49,149 nt of DNA. Origin: Winogradskyella sp. (GTDB taxonomy: Bacteria > Bacteroidota > Bacteroidia > Flavobacteriales > Flavobacteriaceae). Location: NCBI RefSeq assembly GCF_028282165.1, contig NZ_JANQIM010000017.1, positions 1 through 49,149 on the forward strand, written 5' to 3'. Below are positions 1 through 7,720 of this stretch, piece after piece. Under the pieces are notes generated by a model. That model did not search any database. It saw only the letters and a list, made by a program, of their open reading frames with translations, and was not told the DNA's origin. Positions within the stretch are counted from its first letter, which is position 1. The number at the start of each line of letters is the position of its first letter. The position numbers and the translations under genes were made by a program.

Positions 1-738
1 TTTAATGGTAAACCAATCTTTATAGGGTGAATCCTGCTGGTTTTTTAATACATCCTGAAAGGCAAAACTGTTATAGCCAAGATGGTTAAACACACCATCA
101 AAAATAATTTTCATGCCTTTTGCATGTGCTTTCTCTATAAGTTGTAGCGCTAATTCATCCGCGCTAGTCCATACCCATGTCGATGGGTCTATGGGGTTTT
201 CTGTGTCAATTAGCTTTCTGTCTCCTTCTGGGTCAGGACCAAAGTTAGGATCGATGTGATGATAGCTTTCCCCGTCGTATTTATGCAACGAAGGCGCTTG
301 AAAAACTGGGTTTAAATAAATTGCAGTAATACCCAAACTATCCAAGTAATCTAGTTTATCGATAACACCTTGTAGGTCGCCACCATATCGTCTTCGTAAA
401 AGGTGTTTCCATTTTTCAGGTTCGCCGTTGGCTATTTCGTAAGGTTGTGGTTTATACCAATCGCTTCCCCAAGGATGAATTTGCCAAGCCTTGGGCGGTT
501 CCTGTGGGTCAGCTCCAAGAATATCATTTACGGTTGGGTTATTAGAGGTATCGCCATCTCTAAAACGCTCAGGGAAAACTTGATACCATACGACTGTTTT
601 TGCCCAATGTGGCACGAATTCTTTGTCTTTCATTTCTGGAATGGGGTCTTTTTTAGATTGTTGACAGGCACCAAACAATAGGATGATAAAACCAATTGTT
701 GTAAACAATGATAATCTTTTGGTGGACTTCGTATTCAT
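1..738 (-). CDS. GH13 alpha-amylase-family lipoprotein (partial, 3' end outside window)
   Basis: The first 246 residues are visible and the gene runs off the left edge. It starts with an SPII signal peptide ending in a lipobox LFGAC (Cys25), so the enzyme should be membrane-anchored outside the cytoplasm. The body is a GH13 (alpha-amylase clan) barrel: WYQVFPERF at about residues 51-59 is the usual first-strand motif, and a GGD...GV..KLDYL..LGI stretch follows. DGVFNH at residues 214-219 is conserved region I with its Asp and His. Family members cut alpha-1,4 (sometimes alpha-1,6) glucans. The nucleophile Asp and acid/base Glu lie beyond the window, so catalytic competence and exact specificity (neopullulanase, cyclomaltodextrinase or maltogenic amylase) cannot be judged. 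The family call is firm. Confidence 0.9.
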   Translation of the reverse strand, partial: MNTKSTKRLSLFTTIGFIILLFGACQQSKKDPIPEMKDKEFVPHWAKTVVWYQVFPERFRDGDTSNNPTVNDILGADPQEPPKAWQIHPWGSDWYKPQPYEIANGEPEKWKHLLRRRYGGDLQGVIDKLDYLDSLGITAIYLNPVFQAPSLHKYDGESYHHIDPNFGPDPEGDRKLIDTENPIDPSTWVWTSADELALQLIEKAHAKGMKIIFDGVFNHLGYNSFAFQDVLKNQQDSPYKDWFTIK

Positions 739-888
739 GTTTAGTTTTTTTTAAGGCGGACTCAGTTAACATTGCTGGAGTATTTCTACTAGCAAACCTT
801 TCAGTTTATGATCGACCTTTGTTTTATGACTTAAATGGTTATTACTTACATCTGTTGCGCATTTGAAAAGATTTATGTTCAAAAAACC

Positions 889-1030
889 GTTAGTTCGAGT
901 TTTTTCTATAAGAAAAAAGTATCGAGAACCTTTCCGTCTCGCAGGAGGGCAAGGTTTTTGCGGGTTAAAATTCTATTCTCGATACAATTTTCCTTCATTC
1001 CATTTCGAAAAATCACTCGAATTGACGAAT
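889..1030. repeat. Composite inverted repeat, copy 1
   Basis: This element fills much of the 347-base gap upstream of the GH13 gene. Outer arms TTCGAGT (894-900) and ACTCGAA (1015-1021) enclose a T-rich hairpin (TTTTTTCT/AGAAAAAA, 901-918) and a second pair, GTATCGAGAA (919-928) and TTCTCGATAC (976-985). A second copy with the same order of arms but a different inner hairpin lies at 2628-2740. It is best described as a REP-like intergenic element. The rest of the gap (739-888, 1031-1085) shows no gene. Confidence 0.7.
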
Positions 1031-1085
1031 TTTATTCCAAATGCACTACTAGCTACTTATATATTTCTAGTTAATGCTTTATTTT

Positions 1086-2003
1086 TTAATTGAAAAGTAT
1101 ATCAGCGTTCACCCAATAAACTTCACCTTTTTCAACACCTGCCCAACCTTTTTTTTGAGGATTATTATATCTTCTAGAAAAGATAAAATATTTTCCATCC
1201 GAAGACATATACGGGCAATAATAACGCCAATTGCTTTCATATTGTAATGGTACTTCTTTCGGTTTTGTCCATTCACCATTATCATTAAACGTTATTTGAA
1301 ATTTACCTTGTCCATTAGTAATTGCATACTGTTCATCTGGTGAAACATAGGTTATGAGTTCATTTCCCTCTGTATTGATATTTACCATAACAGGTGTTTC
1401 AAATGTTTCATTCCCCAAATATTGTGCACGATATGTGCTCATACCGCCATAGTCACTTGGTCTATTTGAGCGAAAATATAAACTCCCATCTAACGTAACA
1501 ACCGGATAGGTTTCAAAGTGCTCCGTAGAGACTGAAAAATCTACTTTAGAGGCTAATTCCCATTTTCCGTTCACTTTTTTACTCTTATAAATGTCTGGAG
1601 GTATCGCGTAAAGTTCTTCTCGGGTTACATCATTTTTATAACGCTTAGGATCAACCCCAAGAAAATACATTGTTTTTCCGTCATTGGTAATTGTAGGGTC
1701 ACAAGCCACTGAAACTAAGACAGTATCCTCATACATTGCAATGGGTTTAATATCAGACCATTTCCCATTAATCAATTCAGAATGATGAATAACAAAACTG
1801 TTGTCTACAATTCTTGAAAAGAACATTTCAGTATGGTCATGATTAAAAACTACATTAAGTTCTATACTATCAGTATTAACGATTGATGGTGCAAATAGTT
1901 TTGGAGTTGTAGAGGGAGGTTCTTGATAAAAATATGAAATGGTATTGTTTTTACAACTAAAACATACTTGGATGATCAAGAATACGAATAAAAATTTATT
2001 CAT
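1086..2003 (-). CDS. PD40 (TolB-like) beta-propeller repeat lipoprotein
   Basis: About 305 residues from the ATG at 2003. I chose this start because it opens directly into a signal peptide (MNKFLFVFLIIQVCFSC) with a lipobox ending in Cys; an upstream ATG at 2051 would add 16 hydrophilic residues before it. The mature part repeats the PD40/WD40-like blade pattern: a ..D.....F.S/P-D-G-K..YF..R phrase recurs, for example in TNDGKTMYFLG, LDGSLYFRSNRP and SSDGKYFIFSRR. In Bacteroidota such proteins sit in the envelope, and some belong to OmpA/TolB-like assemblies. Nothing catalytic is visible and the specific role is unknown. It lies 96 bases downstream of atpK on the same strand and could be read through from that operon. 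Confidence 0.8.
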   Translation of the reverse strand: MNKFLFVFLIIQVCFSCKNNTISYFYQEPPSTTPKLFAPSIVNTDSIELNVVFNHDHTEMFFSRIVDNSFVIHHSELINGKWSDIKPIAMYEDTVLVSVACDPTITNDGKTMYFLGVDPKRYKNDVTREELYAIPPDIYKSKKVNGKWELASKVDFSVSTEHFETYPVVTLDGSLYFRSNRPSDYGGMSTYRAQYLGNETFETPVMVNINTEGNELITYVSPDEQYAITNGQGKFQITFNDNGEWTKPKEVPLQYESNWRYYCPYMSSDGKYFIFSRRYNNPQKKGWAGVEKGEVYWVNADILFN

Positions 2004-2099
2004 CACTTTCAATATTGCTAATGATTTATGCTTTGACAGTTGCGTGACCATTAATAATTGCCCGTTTTCAAGAATAAACTAGCCTCTAGTTTAGTACGC

Positions 2100-2564
2100 T
2101 TACCCTGGCAACCCAGTCATGGTAAATATCATCACAAAAAGGGCAACCGTTTCAACCACACCGATTATCATAATATACTTTGCCGTATCATTAGCACCCG
2201 ATGCTATAGCGTCACAAGCTCTTGCACCTGCCTTTCCTTGAAATATTGCAGAACCTGCCATAGCAGCACCAGCAAACAAGCCAACGATAATTTGCCAGAT
2301 ATATGAATCAGGACTTAAATTAGCATCAGAAATGGCATTTTTTAAGATCATACCATAAATCACTTGTGATAACGGTGCACCAACAAAAATCAATAAAGCT
2401 GTTGCTGCTTTCTGGCCGCTGGTTATCATTTTTTTCCAAGCGCCAATAGCTGCCATTCCGGCAATACCTGTTCCAATGGCAGAACCAATAGCTGCAATGC
2501 TTAAGGACATACCCATATCACCTAAACCTTCGACTGATGTTTGTATAAATGTTAAAAAACCCAT
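2100..2564 (-). CDS. atpK: V-type ATP synthase subunit K (proteolipid rotor ring)
   Basis: 154 residues and four predicted membrane helices (about 18-41, 52-74, 88-109, 127-150), the duplicated-hairpin form typical of V-type c subunits. The ion-binding carboxylate is Glu138 in helix 4 (VVETVALF). Helix 2 carries P64-L-S66-Q67 and helix 3 ends in Q109-G-K. These positions match Thr64, Gln65, Gln110 and Glu139 of the Enterococcus hirae Na+-V-ATPase rotor (NtpK), with Ser for Thr, so the ring probably carries Na+. It is the last ATPase gene of the operon and is separated from atpI by about 180 bases containing a composite inverted repeat. Because K is needed in about ten copies per complex, extra expression or mRNA stability would make sense. 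Confidence 0.95.
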   Translation of the reverse strand: MGFLTFIQTSVEGLGDMGMSLSIAAIGSAIGTGIAGMAAIGAWKKMITSGQKAATALLIFVGAPLSQVIYGMILKNAISDANLSPDSYIWQIIVGLFAGAAMAGSAIFQGKAGARACDAIASGANDTAKYIMIIGVVETVALFVMIFTMTGLPG

Positions 2565-2627
2565 AGTTATCTTGTTTTAAAATATTGTTATTAGTTAAAA
2601 TTCTTTTATTCTATTTTCTTAAACGAC

Positions 2628-2740
2628 GTTAGTTCGAGTGTTCCGACGTTTACTGTCGGAATGTATCGAGAACGCTATTAATTGCTTACTCGAACATCTC
2701 GATACGATTTGTCAAACGCCAAATCACTCGATGTGACAGT
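2628..2740. repeat. Composite inverted repeat, copy 2 (between atpI and atpK)
   Basis: The arm order is the same as in the copy at 889-1030: TTCGAGTG (2633-2640) pairs with CACTCGA (2725-2731). Inside are a hairpin TTCCGAC/GTCGGAA (2641-2647 and 2655-2661) and the arms GTATCGAGAA (2663-2672) and TCTCGATAC (2697-2705). It lies inside the V-ATPase operon directly after the atpI stop codon, where its stem-loops would form in the operon mRNA. It has no U-run long enough to look like an ordinary terminator. Mobility or a regulatory role is inference. Confidence 0.7.
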
Positions 2741-2743
2741 TTT

Positions 2744-4555
2744 TCATTTTTCATTATTTACCATTAACTTAAATGGTTTATAGGCTTCTCCCGAAAACTG
2801 TACACCTAAATGGCCAGCAAATTCCAGCATGTTCAATCGTATACCGTGAACCATAACTGCCATTAAAGCTAAAGCAATATTCAAAGTATGCCCTAGAAGT
2901 AATGCAATAGCAGCCATTACAAAATCCAAAACACCCATTCCTGCTATACCATCGGGCAATGCCATATTGTTAAAACTTGCAGCAACCGCAGCAGTAGCCA
3001 TACCTACGGCAAACAGTCTCACATAAGATACAATATCCGAAAATCCGCTAATCAAGCTCAAGGGCAAATTAGCAATGGATGCTCCCATACTCTTTAAGAA
3101 GCTATTGCTTTCCTTGGAAAACAGCACAACCAAAGTTGCCCCAACAATAAACAACCAATTATACCAACTTGGTGCTGGATTTCCTAAGACTAATTGTTCG
3201 GTTATAAAAAAGAGTCCCCAAACCAGTGCTATCCATCCGACTTCGCTTAAAGCCTTAATAGAGTTGATAAACTGAAAGACTCGAATGCCATGTGCAACGG
3301 TTAAATGAATGGCGCCTATCAAAAACGACAAATGCATCATAAAGTTGATGTTATCAACACCAAAACTTGAAATGTTTGGAATCACCATATCCTTCAAAAA
3401 CGGTAACTGTGCAATTTGCTCAGCACCAAAATAAGTTCCGCTCAACACGCCCCAAATGATAGTTGATCCACTTAAAACAAAAATCAAAGTGCGTAGCTGT
3501 GGAGCCATTTTTTTTCTGAAAATAATAGCCAGTACCAAAAAAATGAGACCATAGCCCGCATCACCAACCAACATAGCAAAAAACAAAGCAAAAGCAATCA
3601 AAAAATAGATAGACACATCAATTTCCTTATAACCGGGAACAATGTCGATGAATTTCATCATCGGATTGATAATGCTAATCCATTTTGGATTTTTAATGTA
3701 TACTGGTACTTCGTCCACGTTAGTTGGTTCGGAAATAGAATAACCCCAATCTTCTTTTTTAGCGATTGAAGTAAACCTGTCCACAGCATCTTTAGGCAGA
3801 TATCCTCTTAAAAATTTCACCTTGCCTTCAATGTCTCCCATACTTTCTAGGGCTGTTTCAGAATTTAAACGATCCTCTAAAAATTGGCTGTAGTCATTCA
3901 AAATAGCTTCGTAGGCTTTTTGCTCATTTAAAAAAATCTTTAGTTGATCTAGCTGACGCTCTTTTCGTTGTTTTACGTCTAGCAAAGCCGGGTAAGATAA
4001 TTTAGGAATGGTCACTTCCTTAAAGTCAAGTCTATCCTTAACATTTTGAGAAAATAAAGCTACTGGTACTTTTCCTTCTTTCTCCGGGAAAGTGACAATA
4101 GTTTTGTCTTCTGGAAGTGTTTTTGCCTGAGATTTTCCGATATAATACAACCTAATGAAAATATCCTTTTGCCATAGAAAATCAAGATCTTTTTTAAGGA
4201 ACTGTTTTCCCCAAGTATCGTAAAATTTCAATTGGCTATTGATGTCTTCAATAGTGTTATGTATGTTTTTCTCAACTGTTTTGGACTTTAGCAAACGACC
4301 AATTATACGCTTAGGATCTTTTCCATTGGTATCTACGGTGTCTTTGGAAATCTTATCAGATAACTCATGCTGTTCTAAAATAGACAGTGCCTGATTGGTA
4401 TTGTCAATATCTTGCAAACAACGTTCTATAGTATCACCCTGAGGTGGATTCACCTCTTTAATATCCACAACACCCAATTCCCCTAATTTTTGAATGGTGG
4501 CATCAACAGTGTGAGCACTGGTAAAGAGCAATATTTCCTTCATCCGTACTATCAT
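2744..4555 (-). CDS. atpI: V-type ATP synthase subunit I (stator/ion channel subunit a)
   Basis: About 604 residues from an ATG at 4555 that overlaps the atpD stop as ATGA. I preferred this coupled start over an ATG 48 bases upstream, because MIVRMKEILLF matches how the family begins. The N-terminal half (about 1-320) is the cytoplasmic coiled arm of the peripheral stator. The C-terminal half holds about seven membrane helices. VSYVRLFAVGMA and, near the end, HGIRLNMLEF are family hallmarks; the Arg in the latter is the residue that displaces the ion from the rotor carboxylate. The protein forms the ion half-channels against the K ring. Length and motifs are normal. Confidence 0.95.
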   Translation of the reverse strand: MIVRMKEILLFTSAHTVDATIQKLGELGVVDIKEVNPPQGDTIERCLQDIDNTNQALSILEQHELSDKISKDTVDTNGKDPKRIIGRLLKSKTVEKNIHNTIEDINSQLKFYDTWGKQFLKKDLDFLWQKDIFIRLYYIGKSQAKTLPEDKTIVTFPEKEGKVPVALFSQNVKDRLDFKEVTIPKLSYPALLDVKQRKERQLDQLKIFLNEQKAYEAILNDYSQFLEDRLNSETALESMGDIEGKVKFLRGYLPKDAVDRFTSIAKKEDWGYSISEPTNVDEVPVYIKNPKWISIINPMMKFIDIVPGYKEIDVSIYFLIAFALFFAMLVGDAGYGLIFLVLAIIFRKKMAPQLRTLIFVLSGSTIIWGVLSGTYFGAEQIAQLPFLKDMVIPNISSFGVDNINFMMHLSFLIGAIHLTVAHGIRVFQFINSIKALSEVGWIALVWGLFFITEQLVLGNPAPSWYNWLFIVGATLVVLFSKESNSFLKSMGASIANLPLSLISGFSDIVSYVRLFAVGMATAAVAASFNNMALPDGIAGMGVLDFVMAAIALLLGHTLNIALALMAVMVHGIRLNMLEFAGHLGVQFSGEAYKPFKLMVNNEK

Positions 4556-5163
4556 ACAACTTCGCTTTTTACCTGTTTTTTCTTTTTCACCAGTTTGGCG
4601 CATCCAATCGCTAAGCGTTCCACATCGCCTAAATAAATTTCAATCTTACGAATATTATTTTGCGTTTCTGGAATAAAGACTTCTTTAAGTGCATTTTTCA
4701 TACGTCTAGCTTCCGCCAATTCCTCACGAACACTTTCTAAGTTCTTCAATTCCAATTTCAGCATCTCCTGATTGGTAGTTTGGTCTTTTATAGAGCCTAA
4801 AGCCGCATCGACCCAAAGCGGTGTTTCAAAGTAGTCTATATCTCCTTCATCAAAATCAATAGAGACAAATTTCTCTATGATAACTCCTGCTATTTCACGG
4901 GTTTTGGTTTTAAGTTCCTTTACTGCAACCAATTGACCTAAATCTATGGTAGGTTCTGTCATAACAGCTGCCCACTGTTTAACATCGGTATTGGTTGTTT
5001 CAATGGCTTTCTGCAAACGTTCTACAACTGCTTCTATAGTCTGAATAACTTCCTTCAACTGTTGTTCCTTCATTTCAAAAACTGGCAGCGCAGTTCTGTA
5101 GCCTTTTAATTCGTTCTTTAAGGCAGCTAAGGTATTTTTGTTCATCAAAATCTTATCTGCCAT
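4552..5163 (-). CDS. atpD: V-type ATP synthase subunit D (central stalk)
   Basis: 203 residues, nearly all predicted helix. It opens with MADKILMNKNTLAALKNELKGY and has long charged heptad stretches at both ends (about 5-60 and 145-195), as expected for the antiparallel coiled coil of subunit D that turns inside the A3B3 head and carries torque to the K ring. It is translationally coupled to atpI downstream by ATGA, and starts one base after the stop codon of the DUF2764 gene upstream. The sequence is of the divergent bacteroidete/chlamydial type. Its identity rests on length, helical pattern and its invariant place before atpI. Confidence 0.88.
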   Translation of the reverse strand: MADKILMNKNTLAALKNELKGYRTALPVFEMKEQQLKEVIQTIEAVVERLQKAIETTNTDVKQWAAVMTEPTIDLGQLVAVKELKTKTREIAGVIIEKFVSIDFDEGDIDYFETPLWVDAALGSIKDQTTNQEMLKLELKNLESVREELAEARRMKNALKEVFIPETQNNIRKIEIYLGDVERLAIGCAKLVKKKKQVKSEVV

Positions 5164-5164
5164 A

Positions 5165-5734
5165 TCACGCTATTTTTAAAGATTGTTGAAAAACTTGAAA
5201 TCCAACTTCTGAATCGAACTGCCACCAACGTAATAAGACTTCTAGTTTTAGTTTGTAAAGTACCAAAGCTGACAGGTTTGAATAATGACCAATAGACAAA
5301 GTATCTAGTTTTTGCCATTGGATATCGAGTAAATATTCCTCAGCTTTTAATGGATTTTTAGGCAATTCACCTAATAGTTCGTAATTGATCTTACCTAGTG
5401 GCTCTTCAGATTTTCGGGCTATACGAAAAGCTTTCAATTCACTTTTTAGTCGAAACATGAATCTTGAAAATTCCGAAACAACTTCAATATTGCTATTTTG
5501 AAATTGCGCTTTATGTATGGTATTTAAGCTAATACTATCAAACTTCTGAAAATCTCGTAAGGAGAGATATTTGGATGCTTCATTGTTTAATATGGAAACT
5601 AAACTATCAGATGCTTCCGAAGTAGAGGCATATTTTTGAAACAGTACCTTAACGTTCTGCTGAACTGTTTCCGAATCGCTAAAGGACAAATTCGGTAGGC
5701 TACTGATAAGATATTCTAGGTTTCCAGTAAACAT
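5165..5734 (-). CDS. DUF2764-family V-ATPase-associated protein
   Basis: 189 residues, mostly predicted helix, with no signal peptide or membrane segment. The start MFTGNLEYLISSLPNLSF matches the opening of the DUF2764 family (a Y-L-ISSLP-L-F phrase). Genes of this family sit in V-ATPase operons of Bacteroidota and Chlamydiae. The window has no recognisable subunit C, F or G, and this protein lies where a socket or stalk subunit is otherwise missing. A role like that of subunit C (d), linking the central stalk to the K ring, is my inference from context. It lies 70 bases after atpE, across a short palindromic repeat, and abuts atpD. Confidence 0.8.
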   Translation of the reverse strand: MFTGNLEYLISSLPNLSFSDSETVQQNVKVLFQKYASTSEASDSLVSILNNEASKYLSLRDFQKFDSISLNTIHKAQFQNSNIEVVSEFSRFMFRLKSELKAFRIARKSEEPLGKINYELLGELPKNPLKAEEYLLDIQWQKLDTLSIGHYSNLSALVLYKLKLEVLLRWWQFDSEVGFQVFQQSLKIA

Positions 5735-5751
5735 GTTCTATTCATTTAAAG

Positions 5752-5777
5752 ACCTCTCGACTCCGCTCGAGGTGACA
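5752..5777. repeat. Short palindromic repeat (CTCGA/TCGAG) between atpE and the DUF2764 gene
   Basis: A compact hairpin with arms ACCTCTCGA and TCGAGGT around CTCCGC, followed by GACA. Its TCGAG.TGACA edge resembles the ends of the larger composite repeats at 889-1030 and 2628-2740 (ACTCGA..TGAC), so it may be a reduced member of the same family. It sits in the only other long spacer within the V-ATPase operon. Confidence 0.55.
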
Positions 5778-5804
5778 TTAGCTTCAAATAATTATGCTCT
5801 AAAT

Positions 5805-6395
5805 TTATTTATGCTTTAATAATTCTACCCATTTCTGGCTTAAGTGCTGGCTCAGCAATTCGGATACTTCTTCAGCCGTAATATCGTAACTCCAACCTTC
5901 GTCAGTTTTTGTTACCGAAAGACCAGAAAGCAATTGCTCTTTCTTCAGAATTTGAGGTGTTGCTTTAGATACAGCTACTTTCTTTTGAATCGTCTTTACT
6001 AATTGGTCTTCAGTATCTGCGGGTAAATCAATGGCAACATTGCTTCCTAAACTGTCCATGATCTTCGAGATTACAGTAGTGTACAAGTCTGGTGTAAAGG
6101 CTTCTTTTACCTCTGCTTCTAATACCAACTTGAACAATTTCTGAATGTCGTTTTTTACTGAAATCTCAACATCACGCGCTGCTTGATTCAAGGCTACCTT
6201 GCCTTTATCCACTAAAGCTTCAGCTTTAGTTTGGGCGTCATTAAGAAGTGTTTCTTTTTGAGCTTCAGCCTCAGTCACTATATTTTGTGCTTTCTGCTTG
6301 GCGTCATCAATGATTTGCTTAGCTTCTTTTTCTGAAGCTTCAATAGCCTCAGATTTCACCTTGGCAATCAATCCATCTAAAGTGTGCTCACTCAT
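5805..6395 (-). CDS. atpE: V-type ATP synthase subunit E (peripheral stalk)
   Basis: 196 residues. The first half (about 1-100) is an Ala/Lys/Glu-rich heptad helix (EASEKEAKQIIDDAKQKAQ and onward), as in the E subunit of the peripheral stator stalk. The second half is a mixed globular domain that docks on the top of subunit B. The ATG overlaps the atpB stop by four bases (ATGA), so translation is probably coupled. In the chlamydial arrangement atpE stands first in the operon, but here it follows A and B. No subunit G/H partner is recognisable, so it may pair with another protein or with itself. Confidence 0.88.
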   Translation of the reverse strand: MSEHTLDGLIAKVKSEAIEASEKEAKQIIDDAKQKAQNIVTEAEAQKETLLNDAQTKAEALVDKGKVALNQAARDVEISVKNDIQKLFKLVLEAEVKEAFTPDLYTTVISKIMDSLGSNVAIDLPADTEDQLVKTIQKKVAVSKATPQILKKEQLLSGLSVTKTDEGWSYDITAEEVSELLSQHLSQKWVELLKHK

Positions 6396-7720
6396 ACGTA
6401 CTGTGCTTTTAAAATCTTAAACTTTCCTTTTTCGGGCCAATATTTTTCTACTAATTCTGATGATAGTCCGGCTTCCTCTTTCTTAAAATGATTGGATAAA
6501 ATATCCCAGCATAAATCCAACGCATCCTCTAGTTCCAAATACCGAAATGGGTCCATCAATTCACGCTGGAAGGTTTTACGATAGTCTAACAAGCGTAAAG
6601 AATAATCATCCTTAACCGAACCAAATTTTTGTGCCTTAACGCGCTCTTCAGCTTCTGAAAGTAAACGTGCCATGGCATTCATAATTCCACGATGATCATC
6701 GCGAGTCTTATCATTGACCTGTTGTTTCAGTCGGCTTAGCGATCCAAACAATTCCAAATAACCATCTTTCATAAAAAATTGACCCTCAGTGATATAACCC
6801 GTATTGTCTGGTACAGGATGCGTCACATCGTCCATAGTGGTTACCCCTAATATGGTTAAACTACCAGAACCTTCAATATCTGCTGCTTTTTCGTAACGGC
6901 TTGCTAATTGAGAATATAAATCACCTGGATAACCTTGATTTGCAGGAATCTGGTCTTGAGCATTGGCCACCTGACGCAAATAATCGGACCATTGGGTCAT
7001 ATCGGACAATAAAACAAAGACGTTTTTACCTTGCAAGGCAAAACGTTCTCCAACGGCCAACGCCAAATCTGGCACCATCAAACCTTCTACAATAGAATCA
7101 CGGTGGGTATGTATAAACATAATGGTTTTACTCTTGCTACCTGCTTCCTCAATCCGCTCTTTAAAATAATGGTACTCGTCATACTTTAGTCCAACACCGC
7201 CAATTATAATGACATCGGCATCGGTCTGTGTGGCCACATTTGCTAATAAACGGTTGTATGGTTCGCCTGCTCTAGCAAAAATGGGTATCTTTTGTGACCG
7301 TACCAAGGTATTAAAGACATCAATCATTGGTACACCTGTACGAATCATACTCTTTGGAATAAGCCGTTTCACGGGATTAATAGATGGGCCAGCAACACGC
7401 GTCATATCTGAAGTCAGCTGTGGTCCGCCATCAATGGGTTGGCCATTTCCTGCATATACACGACCCAGCATATCATCCGAAAACCCCACTTGTACTGGAT
7501 GTCCTAAAAAACGCACTTTACAATCGGTAGACACCCCAAAACCACCACCAAAAAGTTGTAAGGTGACCTTGTTATCGTTAAGAGCAATGACTTGGGCAAA
7601 AGCCTTTTTACCATCTGGGTAAATAACTTCAGCCAATTCTTTGTTGTGCACATCTTTAGCTTCAATCGTTAAAATGGCTCTTCCTATACTATCTATATTT
7701 TCATACGTTTTCCTTAGCAT
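6392..7720 (-). CDS. atpB: V-type ATP synthase subunit B (non-catalytic head subunit)
   Basis: 442 residues, the normal family length. It alternates with subunit A in the A3B3 head. There is no Walker A loop: the equivalent stretch reads FARAGEPYNRLLANVATQT, as expected for the non-catalytic subunit. Family hallmarks are VRFLGHPVQVG, LSDMTQWSDYLRQVANAQ, GYPGDLYSQLASRYEKA and the Arg-containing C-terminal half. Its start overlaps the end of atpA by 20 bases and its stop overlaps the atpE start, so A, B and E form a tightly coupled block. Nothing is truncated. Confidence 0.97.
   Translation of the reverse strand: MLRKTYENIDSIGRAILTIEAKDVHNKELAEVIYPDGKKAFAQVIALNDNKVTLQLFGGGFGVSTDCKVRFLGHPVQVGFSDDMLGRVYAGNGQPIDGGPQLTSDMTRVAGPSINPVKRLIPKSMIRTGVPMIDVFNTLVRSQKIPIFARAGEPYNRLLANVATQTDADVIIIGGVGLKYDEYHYFKERIEEAGSKSKTIMFIHTHRDSIVEGLMVPDLALAVGERFALQGKNVFVLLSDMTQWSDYLRQVANAQDQIPANQGYPGDLYSQLASRYEKAADIEGSGSLTILGVTTMDDVTHPVPDNTGYITEGQFFMKDGYLELFGSLSRLKQQVNDKTRDDHRGIMNAMARLLSEAEERVKAQKFGSVKDDYSLRLLDYRKTFQRELMDPFRYLELEDALDLCWDILSNHFKKEEAGLSSELVEKYWPEKGKFKILKAQYV

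Noticed and set aside
6392..7720. Subunit B as a second catalytic subunit with a P-loop
   Set aside because: The Walker A position lacks GxxxxGK[ST]. The sequence fits the non-catalytic B subunit.
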